A DNA stretch of 64,000 bases from an uncultured Elusimicrobiales bacterium (GCA_944327085.1 CALVGG010000001.1:310001-374000), one strand, 5' to 3'; numbered from the stretch's first letter, positions 51,756 to 61,912 are shown. Translations and numbers: made by a program. Notes: a model not told the origin generated them from the sequence alone.

Positions 51756-52855
51756 TCTTCCTCAAACGGGGCCACAAAACTGTAAAAAACTTCATTGGCT
51801 AAAAAGAGGCCCTCAAAAGTTAATTTTATTGTATTATTTTTTTGCTCCAGCAGGCCGTTTTGTATGTGCTTTTTGATAGCACCGCCAAACGCCTGCCACA
51901 TGGCCGGGGTGGGGCAAAAACCGTCCAACTGCCGAAGGCCCAGCATAAGGCTCTCGCCCAGTTTGGCTTTGCCTTCCAGGCTTTCTTCAAAATTCACCGG
52001 GCTTACGCCTTGGTTTATTTTTTGTATATATTCCTGCACGCCGGAAACATTTTGTTTTCTGTGCCCGTTTAAGTAAGAGGCCGCCGCCGCACCCAGCCCC
52101 ACATATTCCCCGTTTTGCCAATAATGCGTATTATGCAAAGCGCGAAAACCGGGCAAAGCAAAGTTGGAAATTTCATAATGTTCAAACCCGGCCCCGCACA
52201 AGCGGCGGTGGGTTTCTTCCAGCATTTGGCGCATAAGCAGTTGATCACACAAAACGCCGCGCTCAAAAAACGGGGTGCCTTCTTCTATCTGCAAACCATA
52301 AACGGATAAATGCTGGGGTTTTAAATCAAGCACATGGGTAAGGCCGGTTAAAAAACTTTCCAGCGTTTGGCCGGGCAGGCCGGCCATAAGGTCAATATTT
52401 ATATTATTAAACCCGGCGCGGCGGGCGGCTTCGTACGCGTTTAAAAAAACCGCCCGGTTGTGTATACGGCCTAAGGTTTTTAACTGCGCGTCATCCCAGC
52501 TTTGCAGGCCGATACTCAGGCGGGTAACGCCGGCCGATTTTAAAACCTCCAGCTTTTGCGGGGTTAAACTTTCCGGGTTGGCCTCACAGGTTACTTCCTG
52601 CAAGTGCTTAAAAGGGCCCGTTAATTTTTCCAACACCGCGCACAGTTTTTCCAGCTCCTGCGCGCTGAGCACACTGGGCGTACCGCCGCCAATGTACAGG
52701 GTTTGAAATGTGCGCCCCGCATAAAAAGAAGCCTCCTTTTCCAAGGCGGATAAATACGCGGGAATCAGCGCTTCCTGCCCGGGGTAGGAGGCAAAATCAC
52801 AATAATTACATTTATGGCGGCAAAAAGGAATGTGGACGTAGAGGCCCGTTTTCAT
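51752..52855 (-). CDS. hemW: HemW-like radical SAM heme chaperone
   Basis: A 367-residue HemN/HemW-family protein. The cluster motif CRHKCNYCDF (CxxxCxxC) binds a 4Fe-4S cluster and SAM; TLYIGGGTPSVL, SIGLQSWDD and the C-terminal HemN_C region are present. The start [12 protein letters not shown] is typical of HemW, which lacks the extra N-terminal part of coproporphyrinogen dehydrogenase HemN. HemW inserts heme into respiratory proteins. Its ATG overlaps the prfB stop (TAATG). Confidence 0.9.
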   Translation of the reverse strand: MKTGLYVHIPFCRHKCNYCDFASYPGQEALIPAYLSALEKEASFYAGRTFQTLYIGGGTPSVLSAQELEKLCAVLEKLTGPFKHLQEVTCEANPESLTPQKLEVLKSAGVTRLSIGLQSWDDAQLKTLGRIHNRAVFLNAYEAARRAGFNNINIDLMAGLPGQTLESFLTGLTHVLDLKPQHLSVYGLQIEEGTPFFERGVLCDQLLMRQMLEETHRRLCGAGFEHYEISNFALPGFRALHNTHYWQNGEYVGLGAAAASYLNGHRKQNVSGVQEYIQKINQGVSPVNFEESLEGKAKLGESLMLGLRQLDGFCPTPAMWQAFGGAIKKHIQNGLLEQKNNTIKLTFEGLFLANEVFYSFVAPFEEE

Positions 52856-53973
52856 TATTTTTTTAATGCCGCCTGTTGGTTAAGATAGGCAAAAATGAAC
52901 GGGTCCAAATCGCCGTCCATCACTGCGTTTATCTGGGAGGTTTCATAATCGGTGCGCAAATCCTTCACCAGCTGATACGGCATAAATACGTAAGAGCGGA
53001 TTTGGTGCCCCCAGGCAATTTCGCCTTTTTGGCCGTAGCGTTTTTCGGCCTCGCTGCGTTTTTTGTCCATTTCCAGTTCGTACAGTTTGGCTTTTAACAT
53101 CTTCATAGCCGTTTGGCGGTTTTGCAGCTGGCTGCGCTCTATGCGGCAGGAAACCACAATCCCCGTGGGAATGTGCAATAAACGCACGGCGCTTTCCACC
53201 TTGTTTACGTTCTGGCCGCCGTGGCCGCCGGCGCGGCTGGTTTCCAGCTGGATGTCTTTTTCCGGTATTTCTATATTGATGTTTTCATCAATATCGGGCA
53301 GTACATCACAAGATGCAAACGACGTGTGGCGGCGGCTGTTGGCATCAAACGGGGAAACCCGCACCAAGCGGTGCACGCCGTTTTCCCCTTTTAAATAGCC
53401 ATAAGCAAAAGGCCCTTCTATAATGGCAGACACGGTTTTAAGGCCGGCTTCATCCCCGGGTTGGGAATCGGTAACCGATACTTTAAACCCGTGCTGTTCC
53501 GCCCAGCGGGTATACATGCGAAACAACATCTGTGCCCAATCGCACGATTCCGTCCCGCCCGCCCCCGCGTGTATGGTTAAAATGGCGTTTAGTTTATCGT
53601 TCGGTTCCGAAAGGGTAATTTCGCTTTCTTTGCGCTCTACCTGTTTTTCCGTATCCGCCAAAGAAGCATATAAATTTTGCAGTTCGGCCGTGTCCTGCAT
53701 TTCTTTGCACAAATCGTACCAGGCGCGGGCGTCGGCCACTTGTTTGGCCAAAGCCTGGTAAGAAGACACCGCCGTTTTTAACCCGTCCAGCTGGCGCGTA
53801 ACGGTTTGGGCGGTTTGGTTATCGTTCCAAAAATCCGGCTCGGCGGTGCGTTTTTCCAAGGCGGCAATTTCCTGCGTTTTGGCAGGCACGTTTACGATAG
53901 AGCCTATTTTCTCTACGCGGGCTTCCAAAGAAGCGATTTTTGTATCAACATCCGTAAATTCAATATTATTCAT
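52855..53973 (-). CDS. prfB: Peptide chain release factor 2
   Basis: A 372-residue class I release factor. The stop-codon recognition tripeptide SPF is in [16 protein letters not shown] (so RF2, reading UGA/UAA), and the GGQ motif in [18 protein letters not shown]. The reading frame is continuous: the programmed +1 frameshift site (CUUUGA) found near codon 25 in many bacteria is absent, and the segment [18 protein letters not shown] stands there. The start is set at MNNIEF (53973), which overlaps the lnt stop by 8 bp. Confidence 0.95.
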   Translation of the reverse strand: MNNIEFTDVDTKIASLEARVEKIGSIVNVPAKTQEIAALEKRTAEPDFWNDNQTAQTVTRQLDGLKTAVSSYQALAKQVADARAWYDLCKEMQDTAELQNLYASLADTEKQVERKESEITLSEPNDKLNAILTIHAGAGGTESCDWAQMLFRMYTRWAEQHGFKVSVTDSQPGDEAGLKTVSAIIEGPFAYGYLKGENGVHRLVRVSPFDANSRRHTSFASCDVLPDIDENINIEIPEKDIQLETSRAGGHGGQNVNKVESAVRLLHIPTGIVVSCRIERSQLQNRQTAMKMLKAKLYELEMDKKRSEAEKRYGQKGEIAWGHQIRSYVFMPYQLVKDLRTDYETSQINAVMDGDLDPFIFAYLNQQAALKK

Positions 53974-55585
53974 AAGCAAAAACAAAAGTGGAAATGAGTA
54001 AAGTAAAATAAAAAACCGCACATACCCAGGCAAACCAGTCCCCCCATTGGGTATAAAAGTTTTTGGCTTCGTTAATGGGCAGGGTTACCCCGCCGCGCAA
54101 GATGGCGCGGGTATTTAACGGCGCGCTTTGCATAATATGGCCAAAGCGGTCAATAATGGCAGACACGCCTGTATTGGCCGAGCGTAAAACCGGGCGCCCC
54201 GTTTCCACCGCGCGCAATACGTTTACCGCCAAATGCTGGTAGGGCGCGTCAGAATCAAAAAACCACGCGTCATTGGTTACGTTTACAAACAGTTTTGCAC
54301 CGGCGCGGTTTTGCACCAGCCACAACTGCGGAAAAATGGATTCATAACACACGGTTAAACCCACCGGTATTCCGGACACCTGCACCAAAGGTTGTTTTAC
54401 CGGGCCCGGGGTAAAGGAGCCCAGCTCCCCCAATACTTCCACATCAGCGGCCAGCTTGCGCACTAAATTTTCCATCGGGATATATTCCCCAAACGGAACC
54501 AATTTGATTTTGCGGTATTCCTGCAATTGCTGCGAGAAGGGAGACAGCACATACGCCCCCACATATTGTTTTCCGTCCGCCTGTATATTGGAACCTACCG
54601 CCTGAAAAACGCCCGCATCTACGGAAATTTGGTCAAATAAATCAAAATACGTTTTTTCCGTCAGTGCACCCGGCACGGCGCTTTCCGGCCAGACGGCCAG
54701 CATAGCCCCGCTGTCTTTTAACTGGGCGCCCATATCTTTTAAAGTGGCTAAAATTTCTTCTTCAAACTGGGGGGACCATTTTTTGTACTGGTCAATATTG
54801 GGCTGCATAACAGCGGCCTGCATACTAAGCAAGGCCTTAGGCTCCGGGCGAGACAGCGTCCAACTGCCGTACGCACACACGCCGCCCAACAACAACCCGG
54901 CAACCAATACCTGAAACACCCCGCCCTTAAAACCGGCTTTGCCGCTAAACGCATAACCGACAGCTACCCCCACAAACGCCAGCGCAAAACTAATGCCGTA
55001 TACCCCGGTTAAAGAAGCCAGCTGCAGCGCATGCGGGAAATTCCACTGCGAATACCCAAACATAAACCACGGGAAACCAAGCCCGTAAAACGCAATGGTT
55101 TGGTGCAGCCACTCAAGCGCCACCCAGCCGCAGGCGGCCAAAACCGGAAATAAAAATTTTAATTTTTTAAGAAAGAAACAGCTGCTTCCCCAAAATGCAA
55201 ACTGAATCCCGATCAAAGCCGAAAGCCCCAGCCACGCCCCGTAAGACTGCGCCACCGTCATCCCTCCGCCTTCATAGCAGGTGCGGTATACCCACCAAAA
55301 AACACCGCCGTATAACAACACGGCGGTGAACCAAGAATATACAAACGCGCCCCATAATTTTTTTACGCGCATAAGCCCCATAATAAACGGGGCCACCGCC
55401 ACCCACGCCAAAGCATAATAAGACGCACGCGGATAGCTGTATTTAACCAGCGCCGCTGTGGCCGCCGCGCACAATAACAAAAATATCCACCTGCCCAGCG
55501 TTTTGCCAAACGCCGCCAGGCGGAACCTGAAGGCAGGTTTCGCTTGCGGCGGCGTATCTAAAAATTTACGGCGAAATACAGACAT
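53966..55585 (-). CDS. lnt: Apolipoprotein N-acyltransferase
   Basis: A 539-residue inner membrane protein: seven or so membrane helices (to about residue 245), then a nitrilase-like periplasmic domain. The catalytic triad is visible as Glu in WPESAVPG, Lys in [11 protein letters not shown] and Cys in [11 protein letters not shown], and a final C-terminal helix returns to the membrane. It adds the third acyl chain to lipoproteins, which confirms a Gram-negative envelope. It overlaps prfB by 8 bp and is 10 bp from the Cys-rich protein gene. Confidence 0.94.
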   Translation of the reverse strand: MSVFRRKFLDTPPQAKPAFRFRLAAFGKTLGRWIFLLLCAAATAALVKYSYPRASYYALAWVAVAPFIMGLMRVKKLWGAFVYSWFTAVLLYGGVFWWVYRTCYEGGGMTVAQSYGAWLGLSALIGIQFAFWGSSCFFLKKLKFLFPVLAACGWVALEWLHQTIAFYGLGFPWFMFGYSQWNFPHALQLASLTGVYGISFALAFVGVAVGYAFSGKAGFKGGVFQVLVAGLLLGGVCAYGSWTLSRPEPKALLSMQAAVMQPNIDQYKKWSPQFEEEILATLKDMGAQLKDSGAMLAVWPESAVPGALTEKTYFDLFDQISVDAGVFQAVGSNIQADGKQYVGAYVLSPFSQQLQEYRKIKLVPFGEYIPMENLVRKLAADVEVLGELGSFTPGPVKQPLVQVSGIPVGLTVCYESIFPQLWLVQNRAGAKLFVNVTNDAWFFDSDAPYQHLAVNVLRAVETGRPVLRSANTGVSAIIDRFGHIMQSAPLNTRAILRGGVTLPINEAKNFYTQWGDWFAWVCAVFYFTLLISTFVFAYE

Positions 55586-55595
55586 TTACTATCCG

Positions 55596-56048
55596 TTAGT
55601 ATACAATCTTACACACTTTGTTGCGGCACACGGCACGCGCCGTGGGGCTGCATTCTTTTTCGGTGGAGGGGGCTCCGTCCGGGCAGGCTTTGGCCATTAC
55701 ATTGCCCAACGATTGGGAAAATTCCAACGAGCGCGACGCATTAATTGCCGTTACGCCCTCGGGCCCCACCAAACAGCCGCAGGGGTCTTTATCCACAATA
55801 ATACAATCACTGTCGGCCTGGCAGGCATAATTGGCCGCGCGTTTTTTGGCCAGGCGGCGGGCGCGTTCTTCGGCTTCTTGTTCGGCCACGTAACGCTGGT
55901 AATCTTTTTTATTGGCAATAATTTCCTGGCTGGACAAAGCCGGCATATTGGTCTCTATCGTGCTGCGGCGGGAAAGAAACAACGGAATGGAGCATAATAT
56001 CCCCAGCGCGCACAAAAGCAATAAAACTTGTTTGAGTTTACTCATCAT
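55596..56048 (-). CDS. Membrane-anchored Cys-rich small domain protein
   Basis: A 150-residue protein with an N-terminal membrane helix or signal (KLKQVLLLLCALGILCSIPLF), a charged helical stretch (YVAEQEAEERARRLAKKR) and a Cys-rich domain. Eight cysteines in the pattern C-x5-C-x8-C-x-C ... C ... C ... C-x4-C (from CQADSDC to CRNKVC) suggest four disulfides outside the cytoplasm. Such small CxxDSDC domains recur in bacterial secreted proteins without known function. The ATG overlaps the secA stop (ATGATG). Confidence 0.7.
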   Translation of the reverse strand: MMSKLKQVLLLLCALGILCSIPLFLSRRSTIETNMPALSSQEIIANKKDYQRYVAEQEAEERARRLAKKRAANYACQADSDCIIVDKDPCGCLVGPEGVTAINASRSLEFSQSLGNVMAKACPDGAPSTEKECSPTARAVCRNKVCKIVY

Positions 56049-58633
56049 GCTTGTTTGGCTCCGCAGCATTTTTTATATTTTTTACCGCTGCCGCAGGGGC
56101 AGGGGTCATTACGGCCAATTTTGTGGGCCGGGCCGTGTTCCTTGCCGGAAGAGTCTTCCTGCCGGCGCACGGGCTGCACCTCGCGCCGGGGCGGAAGCTG
56201 TATGCGGAAAATATAACCCACCATCAGGTCCCGCACGCGGTTCATCATGGCGCAGTACAGCTTATAGGCTTCTTTTTGATACTCAATCAGCGGGTCCTTT
56301 TGGGCGTAACCGCGCAGGCTGACGCTGTTTTGCAGCTGATCCAGCTCATACAGGTTTTGTTTCCAGGCGCTGTCCAAAATTTGCAGCAAAAGCATGCGTT
56401 CAATTTCGGCAAAGTTGAGGCCCTGTTCGGCAAAGTAAGCTTCACGTTGGTGATAAAGCGCTTTTACCTGGGTAAAAATTTCCTCCACCAGCTCTTCGCG
56501 CGTTTTGCCGGAAACATTATCTATATTATAATTAAAATTCACCGGGAAGAGCGATTTTAACGCCACATTCAGCGCGTCAAAATTATTACGGCCCGGGTGG
56601 GACGGATAATAATACGCTTCCACCAGGTCATAAATGCATTCTTCCATCATCTGCAGGGCTTTTTCGGTCATGTCCTGCCCGTCCAAAATGGCGTTGCGCA
56701 GGCCGTATACCGCAGTACGCTGCTGGTTCATTACTTTATCATAATCCAGCAGTTGTTTGCGGATGTCAAAGTTGCGGCCTTCCACCATGCGCTGGGCGCC
56801 TTCAATCTGGCGGCTCATCAGGCGCGATTCTATCGCCTCGCCCTCCTTCATGCCCATAGCGCTTAAGATGGAAGAAATCTTGGCCGTATTGGCAAACAGG
56901 CGCATCAGTTCGTCTTCCAAAGACACGTAAAAGCGGGAGCAGCCCGGGTCCCCCTGGCGGGCGCAGCGGCCGCGCAGCTGGTTATCAATACGGCGGCTTT
57001 CGTGCCGTTCACTGCCGATTACGTGCAAACCTCCCAAAGCTTTTACCTGTTCCTGTTCTTTGGGATCAGCCGGGTTGCCGCCCAGCACAATGTCCGTACC
57101 GCGGCCGGCCATGTTGGTGGCAATGGTTACGGCGCCTTTGCGCCCGGCTTGGCTGATGATTTGGGCTTCCATTTCGTGATATTTGGCGTTTAATACTTTA
57201 TGCGGAATGCCCTTGGCACGCAGCATGGCGGATAATTTTTCGGACTTTTCAATAGAGCGCGTACCCACCAGCACCGGGGCGCCTTGTTTCCACAACTCTT
57301 CCACCTCGTGCACAATGGCGTTGAATTTTTCCCGCTCTGTTAAGAAAACCTGGTCCGGATAATCTATACGCTGGGAAGGGCGGTTGGGGCGGATTTCCAC
57401 CACATCCAATTTATAAATTTGCCAAAACTCATTGGCTTCCGTCATGGCGGTACCCGTCATACCGGACAGTTTTTTATACAGCTTAAAGAAATTCTGGAAC
57501 GTGATGGTGGCCAAGGTCTGGTTTTCTTCTTTAATTTGCAAACCTTCTTTGGCCTCTACCGCTTGGTGCAGGCCGTCACTCCAGCGGCGCCCGGGCATTA
57601 AGCGGCCGGTAAATTCGTCCACAATAATTACTTCGCCGTCTTTTACCACATAGGCCACGTCGCGCTCGTACAAATGGTGCGCGCGCAAAGCCTGCGTAAT
57701 ATGGTGCACCCAGCCGGCGCCTACGTCATCATACAAATTGGGTACGTTTAAAAATTTTTCCGCCTTGGCAATACCCGTTTCCGTTAAAGTGGCCGTGTGG
57801 TTTTTCTCGTCCACAATGGCATCGTAACCTTCTTCCAGCTTGGTGCCTTCGTATTTGGCTTTTACTTCGTCTTTTTCCGTAATCAAACGAACTTTTAAAG
57901 TAGGCACCAACCGGTTGACGATGTAATATTTATCCGTGCTTTGTTCCGAAGGGCCGGAAATAATAAGCGGGGTGCGGGCCTCGTCGATTAAAATGGAGTC
58001 TACCTCGTCCACAATACAATAGTTTAACGGGCGCAGCACGCGGTCCTCGCGAGAGATGACCATATTATCACGCAGATAATCAAAGCCCAGCTCGTTATTG
58101 GTTACGTAGGTGATGTCTTTGGCGTACATTTCGCGGCGCTCGTCGTTATTCATATCATGGCCGATAAACCCCACCGTGAGGCCTAAAAATTCGTGAATAG
58201 GGCCCATCCATTGGCGGTCACGCCGGGCCAGGTAGTCGTTCACCGTGACCACATGCACGCCTTTGCCCGTTAAGGCATTTAAATAAGAAGGCAGCACCGC
58301 CACCAGGGTTTTACCTTCCCCGGTGCCCATTTCGGCTATTTTGCCTTGGTGGAGCACGATACCGCCCAACAGCTGCACGTCATACGGGCGCAAGCCAATT
58401 ACCCGCTGGGCAGCCAAACGCACCACGGCAAAAGCCTCGGGAAGGATATCATCCAGCGTTTCGCCTTTGGCAAGGCGGTCTTTAAATTCCTGCGTTTTGG
58501 CTTTTAACTGCTCATCGGTTAAGTTGGCAAATTGTTCGGTAAAACGGTTGGCATCATCTACATAATGCTGAATTTTTTTGAGGTCTCTTTCGCTTTTGGT
58601 TCCAAAAACTTTGTCTATTACTGTTCTAATCAT
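56045..58633 (-). CDS. secA: Protein translocase motor SecA
   Basis: An 862-residue SecA. Walker A region MGTGEGKTLVAVLPSYLNAL, DEVDSILIDEARTPLIISG, NMAGRGTDIVLGGNP and the C-terminal SEC-C zinc site (NDPCPCGSGKKYKKCC) are all present. It drives preproteins through SecYEG; the zinc tail binds SecB or ribosomes. The start is set at MIRTVIDKVFG (58633), behind AAGGAACAATGT. Its stop overlaps the next gene by 4 bp, starting a run of coupled genes to mscL. Confidence 0.97.
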   Translation of the reverse strand: MIRTVIDKVFGTKSERDLKKIQHYVDDANRFTEQFANLTDEQLKAKTQEFKDRLAKGETLDDILPEAFAVVRLAAQRVIGLRPYDVQLLGGIVLHQGKIAEMGTGEGKTLVAVLPSYLNALTGKGVHVVTVNDYLARRDRQWMGPIHEFLGLTVGFIGHDMNNDERREMYAKDITYVTNNELGFDYLRDNMVISREDRVLRPLNYCIVDEVDSILIDEARTPLIISGPSEQSTDKYYIVNRLVPTLKVRLITEKDEVKAKYEGTKLEEGYDAIVDEKNHTATLTETGIAKAEKFLNVPNLYDDVGAGWVHHITQALRAHHLYERDVAYVVKDGEVIIVDEFTGRLMPGRRWSDGLHQAVEAKEGLQIKEENQTLATITFQNFFKLYKKLSGMTGTAMTEANEFWQIYKLDVVEIRPNRPSQRIDYPDQVFLTEREKFNAIVHEVEELWKQGAPVLVGTRSIEKSEKLSAMLRAKGIPHKVLNAKYHEMEAQIISQAGRKGAVTIATNMAGRGTDIVLGGNPADPKEQEQVKALGGLHVIGSERHESRRIDNQLRGRCARQGDPGCSRFYVSLEDELMRLFANTAKISSILSAMGMKEGEAIESRLMSRQIEGAQRMVEGRNFDIRKQLLDYDKVMNQQRTAVYGLRNAILDGQDMTEKALQMMEECIYDLVEAYYYPSHPGRNNFDALNVALKSLFPVNFNYNIDNVSGKTREELVEEIFTQVKALYHQREAYFAEQGLNFAEIERMLLLQILDSAWKQNLYELDQLQNSVSLRGYAQKDPLIEYQKEAYKLYCAMMNRVRDLMVGYIFRIQLPPRREVQPVRRQEDSSGKEHGPAHKIGRNDPCPCGSGKKYKKCCGAKQA

Positions 58634-58693
58634 ACATTGTTCCTTATTAATAAAAGTAGGGCGCTGCAAAAAGGGGATAAGCCGGGATACGGC

Positions 58694-58737
58694 AAAAAAC
58701 GCCCCCTCCCGCCTTAGCGGGAAGAAGGCGTTTTTTT
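58694..58737 (-). terminator. Terminator between the coiled-coil protein gene and secA
   Basis: A long imperfect stem (ACGCCTTCTTCCCGCT with GGCGGGAGGGGGCGT on the minus strand) followed by six T's. T/A runs on both sides would allow both directions, but only the minus strand has a gene upstream. Confidence 0.8.
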
Positions 58738-58745
58738 AAAAAGCC

Positions 58746-59465
58746 TCATTTACCAACGGGTTTTTTGTTCTTGGTTTTTACTTGCAGATTTTTGGCGGAT
58801 TTGGCGTCCTGGGCCGCTTCTTGGGCGGCTTTGGTAACGCTGGCGGTATTATCGGCAACGTCAGCCTTTAAATCAGCAAAGTATAATTCGCTGGCGGAGC
58901 GGACTTTGTCTTTAGCATCTTTTTTAAGCTGCTTAATTTCCGCTTTTAACGTTTTAATGCGGTCATTTTCCTTTGCAATTTGCGCCTTGCGGTCTTCTTT
59001 GCTTAAAGATTTGTCTTTCTTTAAGGCTTTAATGCGCGCTTTGCAAAGTTTAATTTCTTCGTCGCGTATATCCAGCGTGTTGTCATAAATATCTTCAAAT
59101 ACGGCCAATAAATCCCCCTGGGTGGTGGCTTCCAAGGCGGCCAGGTCTATATTAGACACTTGCTGCAAGGCAAGGCCGTTTTCATACGTTTTGGCAATGA
59201 TGAACAAGCGAAGGGAATTGTCAAAATTTTTAGCCAAGGCAATCAGTTCAGACTCGGCCTCTTCCGTTTTGTCTTTTTGATAAGCAGAAGCCAATTTTTG
59301 CAAAATCTCGTTATATTGCTCGTTGGTTTTAGCTTTTTCTAAAACAGCGGGATTGTATTGGGCAAAAACAGCCAATACTTCTTCCTGGGTATACTGCTGG
59401 CTTTCTTGGGCGGATAAGCCGGAAGCTACTGCCAGCACAGCCAATAAAAGAAGACATCTCTTCAT
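58746..59465 (-). CDS. Periplasmic coiled-coil protein
   Basis: A 239-residue protein with a signal peptide (MKRCLLLLAVLAVASGLSAQ). The mature part is helical and strongly charged. Residues about 140-205 (LCKARIKALKKDKSLSKEDRK and the following heptads) form a coiled coil, and the end is Lys-rich. AAGGAGGAGG precedes the ATG. It is a single-gene unit between two terminators. A chaperone-like or envelope-spacing role is possible; no family recognised. Confidence 0.75.
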   Translation of the reverse strand: MKRCLLLLAVLAVASGLSAQESQQYTQEEVLAVFAQYNPAVLEKAKTNEQYNEILQKLASAYQKDKTEEAESELIALAKNFDNSLRLFIIAKTYENGLALQQVSNIDLAALEATTQGDLLAVFEDIYDNTLDIRDEEIKLCKARIKALKKDKSLSKEDRKAQIAKENDRIKTLKAEIKQLKKDAKDKVRSASELYFADLKADVADNTASVTKAAQEAAQDAKSAKNLQVKTKNKKPVGK

Positions 59466-59558
59466 TTATAAAATCCTCCTCCTTACAAAATAAAAACCCC
59501 TACTATCTGTTATTGTGCTATTTATGGGGCGTTTCGTCAAGCGGAAAATAAAGGCATA

Positions 59559-59586
59559 AAAAACCCCGCCCTTAAGCGGGGTTTTT
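59559..59586. terminator. Bidirectional terminator
   Basis: AAAAACCCCGC-CCTTAA-GCGGGGTTTTT, an 11-bp perfect stem with T's on either strand. Confidence 0.88.
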
Positions 59587-59598
59587 AAAACAAATATT

Positions 59599-60072
59599 TT
59601 AGCGGGCCGCCGTGCGGAAGAAATTACCGCGGGTGGAACCTTTGGCCAAACGGGGCATACCGGTCATTTTATCGGCCTGCACCATAATGTTTTTGGCATT
59701 GGGTTTAATCATTTCTTGAGAGGAACCGAAAATATCTCCCTCTTTTAATACCCCTAACTGCCCGTGATTGTTAATTTGCACTTCCAGTTTTAAATTGCCT
59801 TCCAGTTCCGGGGCCAGTAAATCTTCTTCCCCCATATGAAAGTTTAACGGAAATTTAGGGTTTACCACTCTTTTAATGGCCACGGGAACATCGGCCTCGT
59901 TCTTTACAATAATAGAACAGGAATTATTATCAGCCTGTGCAATTTTGACCAGTCTTTCCGGTACGTTTACCGTGCCGGAAATGTTAAAACGCCCTTCCTG
60001 CACGGTTCTGGCCAAGCAGAACACACACGCTATAACGCTGGCTGCCGCAGCAGCTACTAATATCTTTTTCAT
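59599..60072 (-). CDS. Membrane-anchored protein resembling the CcmI C-terminal domain
   Basis: A 157-residue protein with an N-terminal membrane anchor or signal (KKILVAAAAASVIACVFCLA). The pattern of the rest (GTVNVPERLVKIAQADNNS, PVAIKRVVNPKFPLNF, then GEEDLLAP and GVLKEGDIFG) resembles the C-terminal periplasmic domain of the cytochrome c maturation protein CcmI, which binds apocytochrome. Here it is free-standing and no ccm genes are near. The resemblance is by pattern only. Single-gene unit, ATG at 60072. Confidence 0.55.
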   Translation of the reverse strand: MKKILVAAAAASVIACVFCLARTVQEGRFNISGTVNVPERLVKIAQADNNSCSIIVKNEADVPVAIKRVVNPKFPLNFHMGEEDLLAPELEGNLKLEVQINNHGQLGVLKEGDIFGSSQEMIKPNAKNIMVQADKMTGMPRLAKGSTRGNFFRTAAR

Positions 60073-60179
60073 ACTCTTATTTTACCCTTTTTAAAGCCGG
60101 CATTTCAAGCCGGGCGTGAAGCTATTATTAATATTTTAATCCCCAAACAATAATTTTCAAGCATTTGAGGCCCAAAAGC

Positions 60180-60212
60180 GGGGTTACCCCCTTAACGGCA
60201 GAGGATAACCCC
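60180..60212 (-). terminator. Probable terminator after the SH3-domain gene
   Basis: GGGGTTA and TAACCCC pair perfectly around a 19-nt loop; on the minus strand GCTTTTG follows. It is weaker than the other terminators here. Confidence 0.45.
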
Positions 60213-60235
60213 TCTTTGGCTACAAAACCAAAAAT

Positions 60236-60703
60236 TTATTGTTTAAAAAATCCCCACAGATTTTTGGCGTATACCCAGCCTTTGCAAACGCCTTCGCTTT
60301 TGTTGGCGGGGTCATCTTCCACTTCAATCCAGGAACCTTTTTTGGAAATATATTTAAACGGATAGCCCTTTTCCACCGTGCAAACAATTTCATTGCTTAC
60401 GCCGGGGCCTTTGCGTACGTTTAAATCCACCGTGGCGGACATGCCGCCTTTAGGGCTTAACAAAGAAGCCGAAATCCACCCGTTAAACCCTTCAAAATCT
60501 TTTACCAACACCCAGTCTTTGGTTTCGTTGGTTTTAACCATAATAAGCGGCGTGTATTTCCACGCATACCACTTTACGGCACATTTGGTGCCCGGGCAAG
60601 AACGTATATTGGCCTTCTTAGCGGTTACGCTGGCATACTTCTGCGCAAATACAGGCGCACACGCCAGTAAAAGCATTACGAATACGGATGCGATTTTTTT
60701 CAT
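60236..60703 (-). CDS. Secreted tandem bacterial SH3-domain protein
   Basis: A 155-residue protein with a signal peptide (MKKIASVFVMLLLACAPVFA) and two SH3b units: YASVTAKKANIRSCPGTKC, ending in GFNGWISASLL, and SATVDLNVRKGPGVSNEIV, ending in GWVYAKNLW. Such domains bind peptidoglycan or other envelope components. AAGGAGAGTAT precedes the chosen ATG (60703). Single-gene unit. Confidence 0.85.
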   Translation of the reverse strand: MKKIASVFVMLLLACAPVFAQKYASVTAKKANIRSCPGTKCAVKWYAWKYTPLIMVKTNETKDWVLVKDFEGFNGWISASLLSPKGGMSATVDLNVRKGPGVSNEIVCTVEKGYPFKYISKKGSWIEVEDDPANKSEGVCKGWVYAKNLWGFFKQ

Positions 60704-60868
60704 ATACTCTCCTTCCTTCTTTCTCATCCCAAATTCCATTTCAAATTTATTCTGCTACACCACAAGTATAGCAAATATTTCCCCTGTTTTTACAATATTT
60801 TAATAACCCCCTCCCTTTTGCCAAAAAAGCTATAATAAAAGTACCTATTTATAATATGGAGTTTTTTT

Positions 60869-61093
60869 ATGAAAGAACAAGTGGAAAAAGTAATTGAAGA
60901 AATCCGCCCTATTTTACAATCCGACGGGGGAGACATCCAGCTTATCGGCGTGGATGAAAAAACCGGCATTGTAACCGTTGGCCTGCGCGGCCACTGCGGC
61001 AGCTGCCCCCATGCCCAAATGACTTTGCAAGCCGTAGTAGAACGCAAAATTAAAGCCGAAGTGCCCGGTGTAACCGCCGTAGAACGCGTATAA
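60869..61093 (+). CDS. Nfu-type iron-sulfur cluster scaffold
   Basis: A 74-residue NifU C-terminal (Nfu) domain. IRPILQSDGGDIQLIGVDE and the cluster-binding CGSCPHAQMTLQAVVE (Cys43 and Cys46) are typical. It carries a 4Fe-4S cluster between two subunits and delivers it to apoproteins. A TATAAT about 40 bp upstream and TATGGAG before the ATG drive it. It is 3 bp from the PHP gene and probably co-transcribed. Confidence 0.9.
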   Translation: MKEQVEKVIEEIRPILQSDGGDIQLIGVDEKTGIVTVGLRGHCGSCPHAQMTLQAVVERKIKAEVPGVTAVERV

Positions 61094-61096
61094 ACC

Positions 61097-61912
61097 ATGC
61101 CTAAGGCGGACCTGCACACCCATTCTGTATTTTCCGACGGAACCACCTCCCCCAAGGAGGTGGTTATTGCCGCGCAAAAAACCGGGGTGGGCATTTACGC
61201 CTTGGCCGATCACGACACCGTGGACGGCGTGCCCCAAGCCCAGGCCGAGTGCCAAGCCCGCCATATTCCGTTTGTGCCTGCGGTGGAAATCAGCACCCGG
61301 GAGCACGACCACCTGCATTTTTTAGGCCTGAATGTAGATATTACCAATAAGCGCTTTTTGGAGTTTTTGGCTAATAACCGCCGCCTGCGCGTGGAACGCA
61401 TAAAAAAAATCATCGCCCAGCTGCAAGCCGCCGGGCTGGATATCACGCAAGAAGACGTATTTTCCCGCGCGCCCAATACCGTGTCCCGCGCGCACGTGGC
61501 GGATGCTTTAAAACAAAAAGGGATTGTTCCCACCCGCCAGGAAGGTTTCCGCCGGTGGCTGGTGCCCGGGCAAGCGGGATATGTGCCCTCGGCCGGGGTA
61601 ACGGTAATAGAAGCCATACGGGAAATAAAACAAGCCGGCGGGATGGCGGCCATTGCCCACCCGGGCATGGTAACGGAAGTGTGGAACTTTCCCGTCTGGA
61701 AAGAAGCCGGGCTGGACGCCATAGAAGTATTTTACCCTGCCCATACCTACACCATGAAGCAGGAACTGCTTAAAATTGCCCGTAAATACGATTTGTTTGC
61801 CACCGGCGGCTCTGATTACCACGGCCCCAGCAGCGGGCGCAATTCCACGCCGGGGATGTCCGTCCCCCAGCCGTATTATGACAGGCTGCTCTCCAAATTA
61901 TTAAAAAAATAA
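61097..61912 (+). CDS. PHP-domain phosphoesterase (TrpH/RNase AM-like)
   Basis: A 271-residue PHP protein. The metal-binding motifs run in order: DLHTHSVFSDG, ALADHDTVDGV, PAVEIST, AIAHPGM and GGSDYHG. The domain layout matches YciV/TrpH, which acts as a 3',5'-nucleotide phosphatase and 5'-3' exoribonuclease on short RNA. It follows the Nfu gene by 3 bp. It may be involved in maturing or recycling small RNA; substrate not certain. Confidence 0.88.
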   Translation: MPKADLHTHSVFSDGTTSPKEVVIAAQKTGVGIYALADHDTVDGVPQAQAECQARHIPFVPAVEISTREHDHLHFLGLNVDITNKRFLEFLANNRRLRVERIKKIIAQLQAAGLDITQEDVFSRAPNTVSRAHVADALKQKGIVPTRQEGFRRWLVPGQAGYVPSAGVTVIEAIREIKQAGGMAAIAHPGMVTEVWNFPVWKEAGLDAIEVFYPAHTYTMKQELLKIARKYDLFATGGSDYHGPSSGRNSTPGMSVPQPYYDRLLSKLLKK

